Source: Corbicula japonica (taxonomy: Eukaryota; Mollusca; Bivalvia; Venerida; Cyrenidae). From it: a DNA stretch of 64,000 nucleotides. Numbering within the stretch: the stretch's first letter is position 1; every line of letters begins with the position of its first letter. Of the stretch, positions 1 through 11,128 are shown in pieces. The translations under genes and the position numbers were made by a program. Below the pieces are notes generated by a model. It searched no databases. It had not been told where the DNA came from and saw only the letters and a list, made by a program, of their open reading frames with translations. The stretch spans positions 54,252 to 118,251 of the forward strand of contig JAZAYU010000946.1 in NCBI GenBank assembly GCA_038501625.1, given 5' to 3'.

Positions 1-36
1 GTGGTCAAATTTTAGCCCAGCACAAACTTAATACAT

Positions 37-120
37 GACAATGAACAATAAAAGGCATGCAAAATATACTTTTTATAATGACAATGAACAATAAAAGGCA
101 TGCAAAATATACTTTTTATT
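37..120. repeat. Tandem duplication, 43-bp unit, two copies
   Basis: A unit beginning TGACAATGAACAATAAAAGG occurs twice in a row. The same pair is present in reverse complement near 16645-16727 in the other arm, so the duplication predates the inverted duplication. Confidence 0.75.
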
Positions 121-1367
121 ATGGTTCTTTTTGCTTTGATATAACCTACACAATGAATATCATTTTATAGATATAATATCACATTAGAAGCCATGAGAAG
201 ACATAAACGTGATGCCGGGAGTGAAATTACCGCGAATTTCATTTTTTCGCGTTTTTAATTAACATTTCAAAATATTATTACATCGTTTTTTTATGTTTAA
301 TATGTTAGTAAATAATATTATTTACTTACAAATGATATTTGGTCTGTGAAGGTACTGATATCTAATTAAAGCAGCTCACCCCTCATTTTGTTAGAAGAAA
401 AGCGCGCATTACACAATTTATTATTTTATTTGCGAGCTTGTTATATGCAATAATATTATGTTTCATACATCATTATTTGGGGTATTAATATAGCTTTGAA
501 AATAAGTAAAAATAAAAGGATTATATAAAAACAGTAGCGTAGCAGGCATCGGAAACCTAATGTCGCTGATTTTGCTTTGTTATATATTAGGAATACATAT
601 TCTTTTAATTTTCTGTTACTGGTTCATCATATAATCGCAGTCAGTGAACGATTACTACATTTCTAACGTTTTACCTAAAGTTAAAATTTAAAAGACCACG
701 GTAACTGAAGGCAGATTTAACTGTTGATATTATAGCATCATTTGAAAGCTTACATCTTTGTCTTCAACATTTCAGTATTATTTTGCATTTTCGTGAGTGT
801 ATTCATATTATTTAACTTACCATTTAGATAAACATAAAATGGACCTTAATCTCTGACATGTACATTGCAGAGAAAGAAAAGCACAATTTAAAGTACATGT
901 GTAATGTTTTCATTGCATTCCTTATATTAAACTATAATTTTTAAACTTAGAATGAAGACGAATACATCGTGCTCCTGTTCCTCAGCTGAACTTTTAGAGC
1001 GGGTGAGGTCTGCTCATTTTCATACATGATTTTAGTATGGTGTGATATGTGCACGTTAACATTTGCATTAAGAATAAAAAAAGATCTCATAAAAAGTTTA
1101 CACAAATCATTCATAATTTTAATATAATATTCATATGACATTTCATTTGATTGAATAGTAAAACATTGGATAGAAATATATTCTGTAATTATATTGTTAA
1201 AACAACAACATTTCAGTTAGTCGTAAATTAACTATATAGTGTTTTTTTTCATACCTGCAGTAAACAAAAGAATTTAAATAACCAAAATTAAATGCATCTT
1301 AGCGTCCAGGTGATGAATTACACCGAGCAGCGCATTCAGTTATGCGGTGAATAATGATGGCAAAAGA

Positions 1368-1555
1368 ATAAGAATTTTGAAATGGTAAAGGTAATTATAA
1401 ATGCCCTTCTAATAATATTATTTGCTTTTGTTTTATACACATTCAAAATTAGTTATTATTATGGCTACAAAAAGTACATTTACTGTGTAGAGAATAAATG
1501 TTCGCAGCAAAAACAATAATCTAGTGGCATGCATGTGCATCTATTATTCAGTACA
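1368..1555. repeat. Direct repeat A, first copy
   Basis: A stretch of about 187 bp starting AAGAATTTTGAAATGGTAA is repeated in the same orientation at 2532-2718 with few differences. Both copies have counterparts in the right arm (about 15215-15400 and 12895-13085). No coding potential is seen. Confidence 0.75.
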
Positions 1556-1819
1556 CTATAAACAAGTCTAAACTTCCCCGAATCACCTGGATTTCTTATC
1601 TGCTAGATGATCAGTATCCATGAAATTATAATAACATGCTTGACCCCAGGAATCATTAATTTGCCCAGCTAATGCTCTATTAATGGCCGTTTCAAATTAC
1701 AAAGTAAGGTGTACTTGGTCAGTTTGGAGAATTTATCTAGTAAAAGAAATCATTGAAAGAAATCAGATGGGATATTGATGATTTATTTTAATCCTTTCCT
1801 TCGTGTGTGTATATATGCT

Positions 1820-2010
1820 TTTATTGCATGGGTGAAAAGTGTAGATCCAGATCAGCTGGCATATCCTTACCATCTGAACAAGATCTACACTGTTTGCTTT
1901 TTTATTTTTTTTTCAGTTATTTCTATTCAAAATATAACCAGTGCAGATCCTGATCAGATCGCATGAATGTGCAGGCTCAGTTTCAGTTTCAGGCTGATCT
2001 TCCAACCACG
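1820..2010. repeat. Short interspersed repeat with GTAGATCCAGATCA motif
   Basis: The segment carries GTGTAGATCCAGATCA and then TGCAGATCCTGATCAGATC about 90 bp later, followed by a CAGTTTCAGTTTCAGG stretch. Related, diverged copies are at 14765-14950 (mirror arm), 19855-20010 and 40675-40835. I recall similar GATCTGGATC-rich repeats from bivalve genomes. It is non-coding, and the class (SINE or MITE) is undecided because clear ends are not visible. Confidence 0.45.
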
Positions 2011-2061
2011 TCTTTGCAATGGCGTTTGTTTTTACGGCATTTTCAAAATACAAAGATTTTT

Positions 2062-2403
2062 TCATAACCACGCTTTCGTAAATTCATTAGCTAAATTTAG
2101 CTTTTGAGATCGCTTGAAATGATTTTCAAAGAAACAATTTTTTTTCCATTCATATTCGGAAAACTCACTTTTATAGGCTATATGAAGAGTTTCAATTTCA
2201 TCTTCGGTTATTTTTATATTTGACAAGAGCTCTTAGTCGAAGAAATCCGCCTTTGACATAGCCAATATATCCTTCACACTGGTGAGCATAACTGGACTAT
2301 CAGAATGATTTGTCATAAGATGAATTTGAATTTCTTTTGAAATGTTCTGACAGACATAATAATTTTCTTTGTGAGCAAAAAGAACTGAAGCACACTTTTC
2401 ACA
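2062..2403 (-). pseudogene. Unrecognised coding relic with CxxC pair (left-arm copy)
   Basis: Read on the minus strand from 2403 this gives about 113 codons, beginning CEKCASVLFAHKENYY and ending FTKAWL with a TGA at 2062-2064. It is broken once by an in-frame TAA (FFD*ELL). The upstream side reads TTTAG at the first codon, which could be a splice acceptor or just a frame boundary. The copy at 13210-13551 has the same frame and the same TAA. The composition looks protein-like, with a Cys pair and charged residues, but I do not recognise the family. It may be a zinc-binding exon or a transposon-derived fragment. Confidence 0.4.
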
Positions 2404-2531
2404 CTAAATACTGGCTTCCCATATGTATTCTGGGCAGATAAATCCTTTTATGTATTTAATATATTTATGTTTTGAATCAATCTTAATTTAAATATATGAC
2501 CTAACATGCACATACAATTGAAGTACTGGAA

Positions 2532-2718
2532 ATAAGAATTTTGAAATGGTAAGAGTAATTATAAATGCCCTTCTAATAATATTATTTGCTTTTGTTTTAT
2601 ACACATTCAAAAGTAGTTATTATTATGGCTACCAAAAGTACATTTACTGTCAGTGTAGAGAATTAATTTTCGCAGCAAAACCAATAATACAGTGGCATGC
2701 ATGTGCATCTATCATTCT
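2532..2718. repeat. Direct repeat A, second copy
   Basis: Second copy of the repeat at 1368-1555. It is bracketed by two further copies of another short repeat (about 2440-2530 and 2740-2830, sharing TTTATGTTTTGAATCAATC and GACCTAACATGCACATAC). Local segmental duplication is the simplest explanation. Confidence 0.7.
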
Positions 2719-3105
2719 GGGCTGATAAATTCCTAAGGTTGTTTTTGTATTTAATATATTTATGTTTTGAATCAATCTTAATTTAAATATTATTATATGA
2801 CCTAACATGCACATACAATTGAAGTACTGGGAATTCCAATCATGTTTGTATCTGTATTAGTGAGACTGAATTGCGAGGCTTTATATACAGGTAAACACAG
2901 GTAAAAAATATGGGGTGATATATATACTAACCCACCAGCCGCAGGTCATTTTTCGAAGAAGTCATGGTTGTTTCAAGTAATGGTATAAAGGGAACTAACT
3001 GTTTTTTCCTGTATATATGATTTCCTTCTCAAACCAAGTTATGACTATATTTTACCAGATCATATCTTATACAAGTTTTAGCTTTCCAAAAAGCCAGTCG
3101 GTCAT

Positions 3106-4329
3106 TAGCAAATAAATTAAAAGAATAAGTAGGTATGTATTCGTTCATGTATTTACTTTTGGACCAATGTAAGTCAATGATATGGCCAGTTTCTGTCGAT
3201 CAAAGTCACACAGACTGTATCTGACAAACTATTTGTGAATTTAGTTGATGTTTCAAGTTTCAAGTTTATTTCCATTTACATTTCTCTGTATGTACAAACA
3301 TAAACAAGAGAACATATAAACATTGTACAATTCTGTTACTTTAAAGCATTCAAACAAAGTTGAACGGCTGATGTTTGATTTATTGAAACATGAAGAATAC
3401 GTGTACGGGCTAAAGACATCAATATAAATAATCATGTCTCTAGTAGACGTATTTTTTTCAGGACGTGTAGAAATAATTACGTTGTTTAAGCACCAGCGAA
3501 TCTGATGAATATGTTACATTAACGCGAATGCTCAAAGAGGTACCATAGAGCTTTCCACAGTTGATACTTATTTGTACATTGAGAGAAAAGCCACGCTTAT
3601 AATATTCAGTATTCATTACCAACATTCATAAAATGTAGTTTTAGTTGGTTCAGCAGATCTCGTCAAACTTGAAGTTGACGAGCGTTAAAAGACAGTAAAC
3701 AATAAATTAGGATGCTGATGCATTTATTACTTTCACTTAAGCTTTATGCTGCTATTATCTTTTGTTTTTGTTTGAACGATTTTCTGTAAAACTATTAAAG
3801 GAACTCAAGAAGCACTATTTGTATTTAAATTAATCTATCATCATAAAAATTGTCGTTATGCCACAGTTCTGAAAACAACTTTTTCTTTACTTTAAAGGCT
3901 GGTTTTGCATTCCTTACAGTATATTCTAGTAGATCGCCCTTACATAGAAATGATAGTGCTTGTGTTGTCTACCTTACTGTACTTGTCAAAATAATGTTAT
4001 CGTTTAGTATCCCAAGACCGAAATCAGATCCGTTATATTGCATGTGTATGGGGAAGCAGTCATTGGGGTCACGGGCATCCCCGGAAATCTTTAACAAGTA
4101 AAACTCAATTTGGATTGCAACTGCGACGAGTCCAACCGTTCACTATAGACCCCAAGAAGAGAACGCATAGATATATGCGGTTTTGAGAGGGAATATGGGA
4201 ATCAAAATAAATCAATTCGTATTTCGTTAATAATGCATATATTCAAGGGCAAGTTTTGAACTTTATGGCGGCGAAAGTTTTGTAACATAAATTAAATAGT
4301 TAAAGTTTAAATGATAAAAATACAGAAGC
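3106..4329. other. Unassigned DNA inside the insertion
   Basis: AT-rich sequence with only short frames. The frame at 3850-4101 (83 codons) has no family resemblance I recognise. I see no RNA gene or clear repeat boundary here. Confidence 0.4.
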
Positions 4330-4389
4330 ACGTATAGAATGGTTACCAAGTTGCTATTTCAAAACAATCGTTTAAGTTTTGTTTTCTTA

Positions 4390-4480
4390 AAATAGATTAA
4401 AAGGTCACTTTGAAAACCACCGAAGACGAAAAATGTGAAAATATTACAGGCTCGGTTTCATTGAGCCTGTTAAAGACTTT
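4390..4480 (-). repeat. Partial copy of the TGTTCGGTGG short interspersed repeat
   Basis: Contains TTTGAAAACCACCGAAGACGA and GGCTCGGTTTCATTGAGCC, the reverse complement of the module seen at 34256-34405, 35570-35720 and 60420-60545. It is diverged and truncated. The GGCTCG..GAGCC palindrome at its centre is retained. Confidence 0.5.
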
Positions 4481-5090
4481 AAAGCATATCAAAAACATAA
4501 AATACCGCATCGTAATTAGAGCTCCAACTTGGATATCAAAAGGACAGGGAAATAGATAGATCTAAAAAAACATGGCAGTTTTTGTGCAACACGCTCAAAA
4601 CGAGGCACTTTTATGCAAATCTTTGAGAAAGAGCATAATACATGTATATAAATGTCCCTCTAAATGAGTAATTGCGAATAAAAGATAAAATGTAATGTTC
4701 ATAACTAATGAAGACATGGGTAGTCATCAAACCAACTAGGTTTAAACTCTCGCATCTCAGGTTATTTCAATAGTGCGCTCGTGAAATGCAAAAGTGTGTA
4801 ATTATGGATTGAAATTATATTTCAACAAACTTGACTAACTAAGTACTTGTAACTGAGGTAACGTGTCATTTATCCTATAAATTGATATCAGACAAGTTCA
4901 ATAAACAAAATCATTATTGATGCTTCCACGCTGAATGTGTAATCATAACCTCATGTGGCCATCCTAGTCGTTTATCTCTGTCGTCCGCAGCTTATTGGTC
5001 GTATTGATGACTGTCTTTTAGCGTAGCGCCGCCCAATTGACTACACTTATGATATTAGATAAAAAATATTGCCCATGCTGATCTCATATG

Positions 5091-5302
5091 TTTACTTTAA
5101 ACAATGGCCATGTCACATTCGCTAAACCTCCGGTATCTTCTGATAACATTCACCAAATTTGCACTGGAAATCGCAAACAAATGGCAAAATCGCTGACCCC
5201 CCCCCTTTTTTTTACTTTAAACAATGATCACCTCACTTCGCTAAACTTCCGTTAACTTCTGAGAACATTCGCACTGGAAAGCGCAAAAAGCAAAATCTCT
5301 CT
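5091..5302. repeat. Imperfect tandem duplication of about 110 bp
   Basis: Two adjacent versions start TTTACTTTAAACAATG, continue through CGCTAAAC and AACATTC, and end in GCACTGGAAA then GCAAAATC. They run 5091-5198 and 5211-5302, separated by a C-run and T-run. Non-coding. Confidence 0.65.
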
Positions 5303-6419
5303 TTAAAAGACAATATTTTGACAATTAAGCAAGTTCTGAGCATTCGTTTCCTCCCAAATGCTTGTTTAAAACATCTCCTCGTTTACTATAAGCCTCTACT
5401 GTTTCACGACCGTATGTTTGGTGATTTATACCACAAGAAAGACATTTTTAAAATTAACACATGGGTAGAAGTGTTCATCAATTTTCTAAAGTCAATGCAT
5501 GGACATGAGATTTTTTGAAACCCGCATAATGTCATCTAACATGGCATACACTGAAATTGACATCATTAAAACTAACAAACAAAAACAGGAAAATGTGCGA
5601 GAACCACCAATATTACATGTCTAAGTTCAGCATTCTAACGAAATTGTTGAAGATCAGAATAGTTAATTTAATAATTTGAGTCCCTGTCAGGCTGCTCATC
5701 CCCCCACCCTAGGACAGTGACGAAATTTTGTTGTTGAACTCTAGATTTTGGAATACATTTTTGGTTGAAAGTGTATGCTAATGACCGACTAGCTTTTTGT
5801 AAACTTTTGTTTACAGACAGCCTTTCTTGCAAAAGTCGGAGCGTGCTCGATTGGAAATTCCGACATTTAGAACAGGGAGAACTCCAATCGAGTGCGTCAG
5901 AACTGTGTTCTGGCAGCGTTCTACCCATTCCATCGAAATAGGTGGTGTGAATCGGTCAGTGTTTTATACTGCACCAAACTGAAATATTTTTAGATACTGT
6001 TTTTTTTTGCCATAAAATAAGATAATGGTTACATTTCAGTACTATGCCAAGAATTTCACCAACATAAATACCAGAAATAGTGTTATTTTTCAGTAAATTA
6101 TAAATATTGCTTTTTGTTGACTGATCTAAAAACTAGGAAAACTTAGTTGAACTATGAAGTATGGCTTATTAAGACCATTAGGAGTTCTTTAGACTTCAAA
6201 AGATATAATTAACATGCAATTATGTAACACTTTTTATAAAAACCTATCATGATTCTGTTCCGACATCCAATCTCACTCGTTTGGCAGATTCTTAGACTCT
6301 TTCTCCGTCGTTATCAGAAAATAAACGACTGTTGTAAACCAAAAAACTAGAGGCCTCTGATTGGCTTCTGGATTACGTCAAGCCTGTTCTCTGTATCTAT
6401 TTAAAAAAAATTTCTCCAG
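5303..6419. other. Unassigned DNA inside the insertion
   Basis: Holds short frames only (for example minus 5668-5928, 86 codons, no recognised family). A CGTGCTCGATTGG stretch near 5845 has an inverted, imperfect counterpart near 7917, which could be ends of a further nested element. I cannot define its limits. Confidence 0.35.
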
Positions 6420-7252
6420 CTTCTTTAAAACAAGGTTATCGGTATCACAAATTAAGGAAAACCTTTTGCAAGTTTTATCGCCGATATCCAGATCTAATTC
6501 ATAAATACAGCTGCAGTTTAAAATCACTATTGCAACAAGGAATTTCACAGCCAGTTTTTTATGGAGATTTAATTTATAAATTTAAGAAGATAAAAGGCGA
6601 TGCAAATTTCTCCCGGTTATTCGTAAAAACCATCTGTAAATTTAAAAAGAAAGGTTACCAACAAGATATTTTACAGCGCTCTGCAGGCCTGGTGATTAAC
6701 CCATCTACGGTGGCAGGGGTGTAAGAGTTTATGAAAGTTTATGGGGAAATCTTTTCTTAAAAGAACCTAAAAGCTCGATTTGTTTCTTTTATCCCTGTCA
6801 TCGTGTTCTTGCTGATTTTACTCCAGGTGCTCTGGTCTCGGAAAGATCATTGAGTACCCGCCCTTTGGCTTTGCAATGCTATTAAATTCTTATGTTTATA
6901 TGTTTGTATGCTTTTGCATGCAACATTGTTGAGCTGATGGGTGGGTTGGAGTTATTTCACCAAGACAATTTGCACTTGTTTTGTGATACGAGAACCTGTT
7001 GGGGCAAGTGTGAGGTTGGTGCACCCTAGAACCTGGTTTAAACCCCCAGTGGCAATTTGTTTTGCCACTGACCGTTCAAAGGCGGTATCCCCAAAGGTTC
7101 TCTTTTTTATTAATTGTTTGTGGCGTCCTATTTGAATTGACATACATATATAAAACATGAGCTCTCTCTCTCTCTCTCTCTCTTCCTTTCTTCTTTTTCG
7201 CTGCGTGGGGAGGCTGTGTTTTTTGAGTGTGGCGATTCCTGATATGCATATG
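6420..7252 (+). mobile_element. 5'-truncated retroelement fragment: C-terminal ORF plus conserved 3' end
   Basis: From 6422 the plus frame reads LKQGYRYHKLRKTFCKFYRR, followed by QQGISQPVFYGDLIYKFKK and ending ..LVINPSTVAGV at 6724. This matches a C-terminal block that I recall from reverse-transcriptase-type mobile-element proteins in molluscs and cnidarians; the clade is not certain. The non-coding tail contains the GCCACTGACCGTTC block, a CT microsatellite and the terminal signature GTGGCGATTCCTGATATGCA at 7230-7251. Compared with 14116-14750 it lacks about ten codons near the ORF end (no DHYAYLFGCT). It has no RT catalytic domain, so it is a dead fragment. Confidence 0.65.
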
Positions 7253-8400
7253 TTGCTTTTTTCTTATCAACTAAGCCTATTGCTCATTACAATAATTCAA
7301 CATAACACTTGATTAAAAAGTAAATATAAACCATTTGTAAAAAAGAAAAGAAGAGGTACAGCTTATACTGTATTAAACCAGCATCTAGAAGGTGTAAACG
7401 TCGCCCTGAACGACAGGATATGGCAAACAGTGTGCAGTATTTGTGCAACTCGAATGGTTAACATTTAAACCCCCGACGCACTACGCCAGCAGTGGTTACA
7501 AGCGTCGTAACAATACAGATACATATCTCATCATAATATGCATTCCAAACATATGAATGGCAATAAATCAGTGACCGACATTTAAGTGGCATCAAATTGC
7601 TATCAGCAACTGTGATAACGGTAAACATACATCTTGTAATATGACTCCGAGTTCGTTGTATTTGTAAATCTAACACCAACTGGTGTTGTTAATCTCCAGC
7701 AGCAGTATGTACTTTACTTGCAAGCTTGGGGAATACCGCCTATTTTAAACCTCGAGGAAAGATAACTGAAGCTCGCTAAGGATTCTCTGGGGACTATAAT
7801 CGCCAGACAAAATTGGTTTACTACTGTCGCTGTCTGCTGAAAGTACAGACATGCGCAGTGAAACAGTCAAGCAGATTCTGTGGAAGAGTCGGAATTTGAT
7901 TCTGGCACAGTTCCGACAGCCCAATCGAGCACGCCCGGATATTCATTAGTCTCTAAGAAAAACATAAACGATGTCTTGCTTTTGACCACCAAAATCAATA
8001 TAACGGATTGAATCTATTTCATATATGGGATCATCCTGAACAGTTGTTTGAATCAAATAACGTAACAGTTCAATTTATACACAAATAATATTTTGCTATG
8101 AAGGTTTTCATCACGTGACTTTCTAAAAAAAGACGCATAACATTTTTTCTACACCCTGTAGAAAATACAACACACGTATGTTTATATAATTTAACATGTC
8201 GTTATATATCTGCTCAATTTCTGATTTGATGTTACTACAACGTCCAGATATTGTTTCATCAACATTTAGAAGACTTTTCTTGCAAATAGGGGGAACGGAA
8301 TAGCATTCCCAAGCTCTAGACGGGCGGCTTTGTCTAAAGTGACCACATCCGGTGCCGCTGTTAACCGGTGTTACCCTTCAAAGTTCAAGTTTGGTCCATT
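7253..8400. other. Unassigned DNA inside the insertion
   Basis: No coding frame of note and no recognised RNA. Ordinary AT-rich sequence up to the terminal hairpin at 8408-8429. Confidence 0.35.
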
Positions 8401-8430
8401 ATAATATGTCGGTCATCCTGATGACCGACA

Positions 8431-8553
8431 ATCATTTGCTTCATGAAAAACATGCTCAGAAAAAAGGGGTGTTTTATACACCCCACAATTTTTTAGAACC
8501 CCACAGTAAAGGTTTTATATAGAAAAATGCCCCGTAAATGACCGGATCTCTTA
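8431..8553 (+). repeat. Recurrent GGGGTG/CGGATCTCTTAG block (left-arm copy, 3' portion)
   Basis: Runs ATCATTTGCTTCATG, AAGGGGTG, CACCCCAC, AATGCCCCGTAAATGACC and GGATCTCTTAG. The first part of the block is at 3040-3070 and was separated from this part by the 5.36 kb insertion. Mirror copy at 12418-12572. It is followed directly by a TA microsatellite. Confidence 0.8.
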
Positions 8554-8613
<60 letters not shown>

Positions 8614-8619
8614 CGATAT

Positions 8620-8712
<93 letters not shown>
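8554..8712. repeat. TA dinucleotide microsatellite
   Basis: Near-perfect (TA)n interrupted once by TGACGATATTTCTG at about 8591-8604. The mirror position in the right arm (12346-12417) is also (TA)n. Frames reading YIYIYI here are artefacts. Confidence 0.95.
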
Positions 8713-8714
<2 letters not shown>

Positions 8715-8741
8715 GTATAAGTGGTTTTTTCTGCGATGACT

Positions 8742-9241
8742 NNNNNNNNNNNNNNNNNNNNNNNNNNNNNNNNNNNNNNNNNNNNNNNNNNNNNNNNNNN
8801 NNNNNNNNNNNNNNNNNNNNNNNNNNNNNNNNNNNNNNNNNNNNNNNNNNNNNNNNNNNNNNNNNNNNNNNNNNNNNNNNNNNNNNNNNNNNNNNNNNNN
8901 NNNNNNNNNNNNNNNNNNNNNNNNNNNNNNNNNNNNNNNNNNNNNNNNNNNNNNNNNNNNNNNNNNNNNNNNNNNNNNNNNNNNNNNNNNNNNNNNNNNN
9001 NNNNNNNNNNNNNNNNNNNNNNNNNNNNNNNNNNNNNNNNNNNNNNNNNNNNNNNNNNNNNNNNNNNNNNNNNNNNNNNNNNNNNNNNNNNNNNNNNNNN
9101 NNNNNNNNNNNNNNNNNNNNNNNNNNNNNNNNNNNNNNNNNNNNNNNNNNNNNNNNNNNNNNNNNNNNNNNNNNNNNNNNNNNNNNNNNNNNNNNNNNNN
9201 NNNNNNNNNNNNNNNNNNNNNNNNNNNNNNNNNNNNNNNNN
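8742..9241. other. Assembly gap of exactly 500 N
   Basis: Five hundred consecutive N bases. A round number suggests a scaffolding gap of arbitrary size, placed just inside the spacer of the inverted duplication. Confidence 0.99.
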
Positions 9242-9589
9242 GCGAGCCGATGTTTGACGACGTCTCAAATTTATGCGCGGGAAAGCATTACAGTTAGACT
9301 ACCTTAACTAGGATAGCCTATGGATTGAGTGTAGGGCTCCAGGGGTCAGTATCTCGAAGCTATCGTAAGTGTAAACTTGTTCGTAACGTCATCTTATGAT
9401 ATTCGTAACCAAATTTTCCTTAATCTCGAAGAATTCGCAAGTTGCGAAATTCGTAAACTCTGTTGTATCATACGGTGAAAAAACCGACCCTTGACGTTCT
9501 CGTAACTTAATAAACTGCGCAGATTCATCATATTCTCAGGAGAGTGGCCTTATTTTTTGTACTTTCTCAATATTCCTTTAATTGAATTT

Positions 9590-9760
9590 ATTTTGAAAAG
9601 TTCAATGTAGATGAAAATGAAACTTTAAAACCACCAAATGCGACAATATGAAAATATTGCAGACTCGGCTTGATTAAGCCAGTTTATGGTTAATGGAAAT
9701 TCCCATGCTGTTTAGCCACGCACGGGTTGAGCACAACCCAATTTACAATGTACTCGTATA
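9590..9760 (-). repeat. Copy of the TGTTCGGTGG short interspersed repeat, nested in the TIR element
   Basis: Minus-strand version of the module at 34256-34405, with TTTAAAACCACCAAATGCGAC, ATGAAAATATTGCAG and GGCTTGATTAAGCC, then the CACGGGTTGAGC segment. Diverged. Confidence 0.55.
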
Positions 9761-10279
9761 ACCATCTTAACTCTGTTCCTGTATACAGCCCAGGTGCTTC
9801 CCGGTTCGGACATCGGGGTCAACCGGCACAACAACCTCAGCGACAGAGGGAAAACTCGCATTGAATCGGAATAAACCGTGTTGAACCGGCGATTACCGGA
9901 AAGTTGACCCGGTGTTGTTTTATTTTATTACAACCGGGACTCCCCGGGAGCGAAACCAAATGCTGGCCTATTTCGGGGAGATCCGGGGCATCACCGTAGC
10001 TCTTACGGCATGATTCGTCTCTCCACCGGTGACTCCCGGTTTGGCCACGTTGTCTCTGAGGAGAGCAAACTTACCCCCGACTCGTGCTGGTTTAACTACG
10101 GTTTGGTACGGTAGCAGCGGGTAAATTTCGATAAAGTGGCGGTGGAGTTTCGATATTGCTAAGTTTAAGCAGGTGGATGCCGATTCAACTACGGAAGCCG
10201 TATTTAAACCATGATTTTATATTTGAAATTCATTCATCCCGATTGATTGCGGGTTTTCCCGGCGTAGCTACAATTGTGT

Positions 10280-10620
10280 TCTGATTGGTCCCGGTGGACA
10301 AACCGGGACGCACCGGGCTTTATACCGGAACAAAGCTTCGCATTTTCATGACAGTTATTGATATTTCTCGTTTTTTTAACTGTTGATAAACTTCTCGATC
10401 AAAATTATCATGGATTCAAATACGACCGCTAATATTCTCCAAAGATAATGGATTGAAGCAACGGCGATTAAATTCAAGATTGTTGTTAGAATAGAAATAA
10501 TTAATTGCCGACGGTCCACATTTGGTCTTTGTTTACAGGTGGTTTTTAGCACAGGTTGGACTGTATTGTGTTTGTTTGTTTTCAGTAAGTTTGTCTATGT
10601 CATGAATGTCAATCTAAAAG
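10280..10620 (+). promoter_or_regulatory. Promoter-like stretch and short broken frame inside the TIR element
   Basis: GATTGGTCCC (reverse CCAAT box, near 10279-10288) and GGGCTTTATACCGG (TATA-like, about 10315-10328) precede an ATG at 10410. The ATG frame reads MDSNTTANILQR, has a TAA at 10446-10448, and continues in frame WIEATAIKFKIVV.. to about 10600. It could be the 5' end of a former transposon gene with one nonsense change. I do not recognise the family, and the promoter call rests only on spacing and motif appearance. Confidence 0.25.
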
Positions 10621-11128
10621 TTGATGGGACTCAAACTTTTGACTTCGGACCGTTTTTCTATTTTTAATCGCTTTTAATTAGTCTCACAGATGATAAGTCT
10701 CTGTATGAAATACTTCCACTTTATTTGTCCAAATTTTTTCTTGTATTGAATTTGAAACAGGCAATAACTTACAATATACTAGTACCAAAGATTTTAAATA
10801 TTAATGACGTTTTGCACAAAGTGGGTGGTTTGTACTGGCCCCAAATAATCCACAAAGTAGGCAATTTAGCTCAGCAAGACGGATCGTTGAATAAATAAAC
10901 ATTTTGCTCTGAAAGGTTTACAATATGCCGATGTTTCACATGCCAATTATGTCATTATATGCCTTGTGTAATTCTTACGAATTCTTAACTTCGGGACGCG
11001 TTACGAGAACGCTAAGTGGGGTGTTTTGAGATACCCGTGTAACGTTGCCTTAGCGACTTCATAGCAATTTCGTAACTCATACCTTAACTTAAGATACGAA
11101 CGTTTATTTTCCAAGATACTTGCCCCTG

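Larger units (their letters stand above)
1..3070. repeat. Left arm of a large inverted duplication, outer part
   Basis: Read as reverse complement, this segment matches 12540-16763 almost base for base, apart from a 1.15 kb insertion in the other arm. Matching landmarks include the start of the window with the end near 16763, a 64-codon frame at 947-1141 repeated identically at 15623-15817, and a 63-codon frame at 1775-1966 matching 14798-14989. The match is already present at base 1, so the arm probably continues beyond the window. I see no recognisable gene in it beyond the relic at 2062-2403. Confidence 0.9.
3071..8430. mobile_element. 5.36 kb insertion in the left arm, Helentron-like ends
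   Basis: The right arm runs uninterrupted from ..CCAGATCATATCTTAT into ATCATTTGCTTCATG.., which is also the consensus of other copies of that block. The left arm has 5,360 extra bases between these two halves, so this is an insertion and not a right-arm deletion. Its 3' edge is a perfect hairpin (8408-8429: nine-base arms GTCGGTCAT and ATGACCGAC, loop CCTG). The same nine bases occur 26 bases inside the 5' edge (3097-3105). Asymmetric inverted ends plus a 3' hairpin resemble Helentron/Helitron2 elements, but no Rep/helicase is present and no TSD is clear. It contains other nested repeats. Confidence 0.5.
9340..11128. mobile_element. Non-autonomous TIR DNA transposon, about 1.79 kb
   Basis: The left end CAGGGGTCAGTATCTCGAAG and the reverse complement of the right end CAGGGGCAAGTATCTTGGAA correspond. 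Further in, both ends carry several TTCGTAAC-type motifs (left near 9380, 9405, 9450, 9500; right near 10978, 11005, 11072, 11097), which are plausible transposase-binding subterminal repeats. CAGGGG ends occur in hAT-like elements, but I see no matching 8-bp target duplication. A GC-rich core (9780-10340) with many CCGG/CCGGG motifs and a nested short repeat lie inside. No transposase frame is visible. Confidence 0.5.

Noticed and set aside
947..1141. 64-codon frame conserved identically in both arms (also 15623-15817) as a gene
   Set aside because: Identity is explained by the recent inverted duplication of all surrounding DNA; there is no excess conservation or domain.
8474..9268. Long minus-strand frame of 264 codons
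   Set aside because: It consists of N-gap filler and TA microsatellite (YIYIYI) translation.
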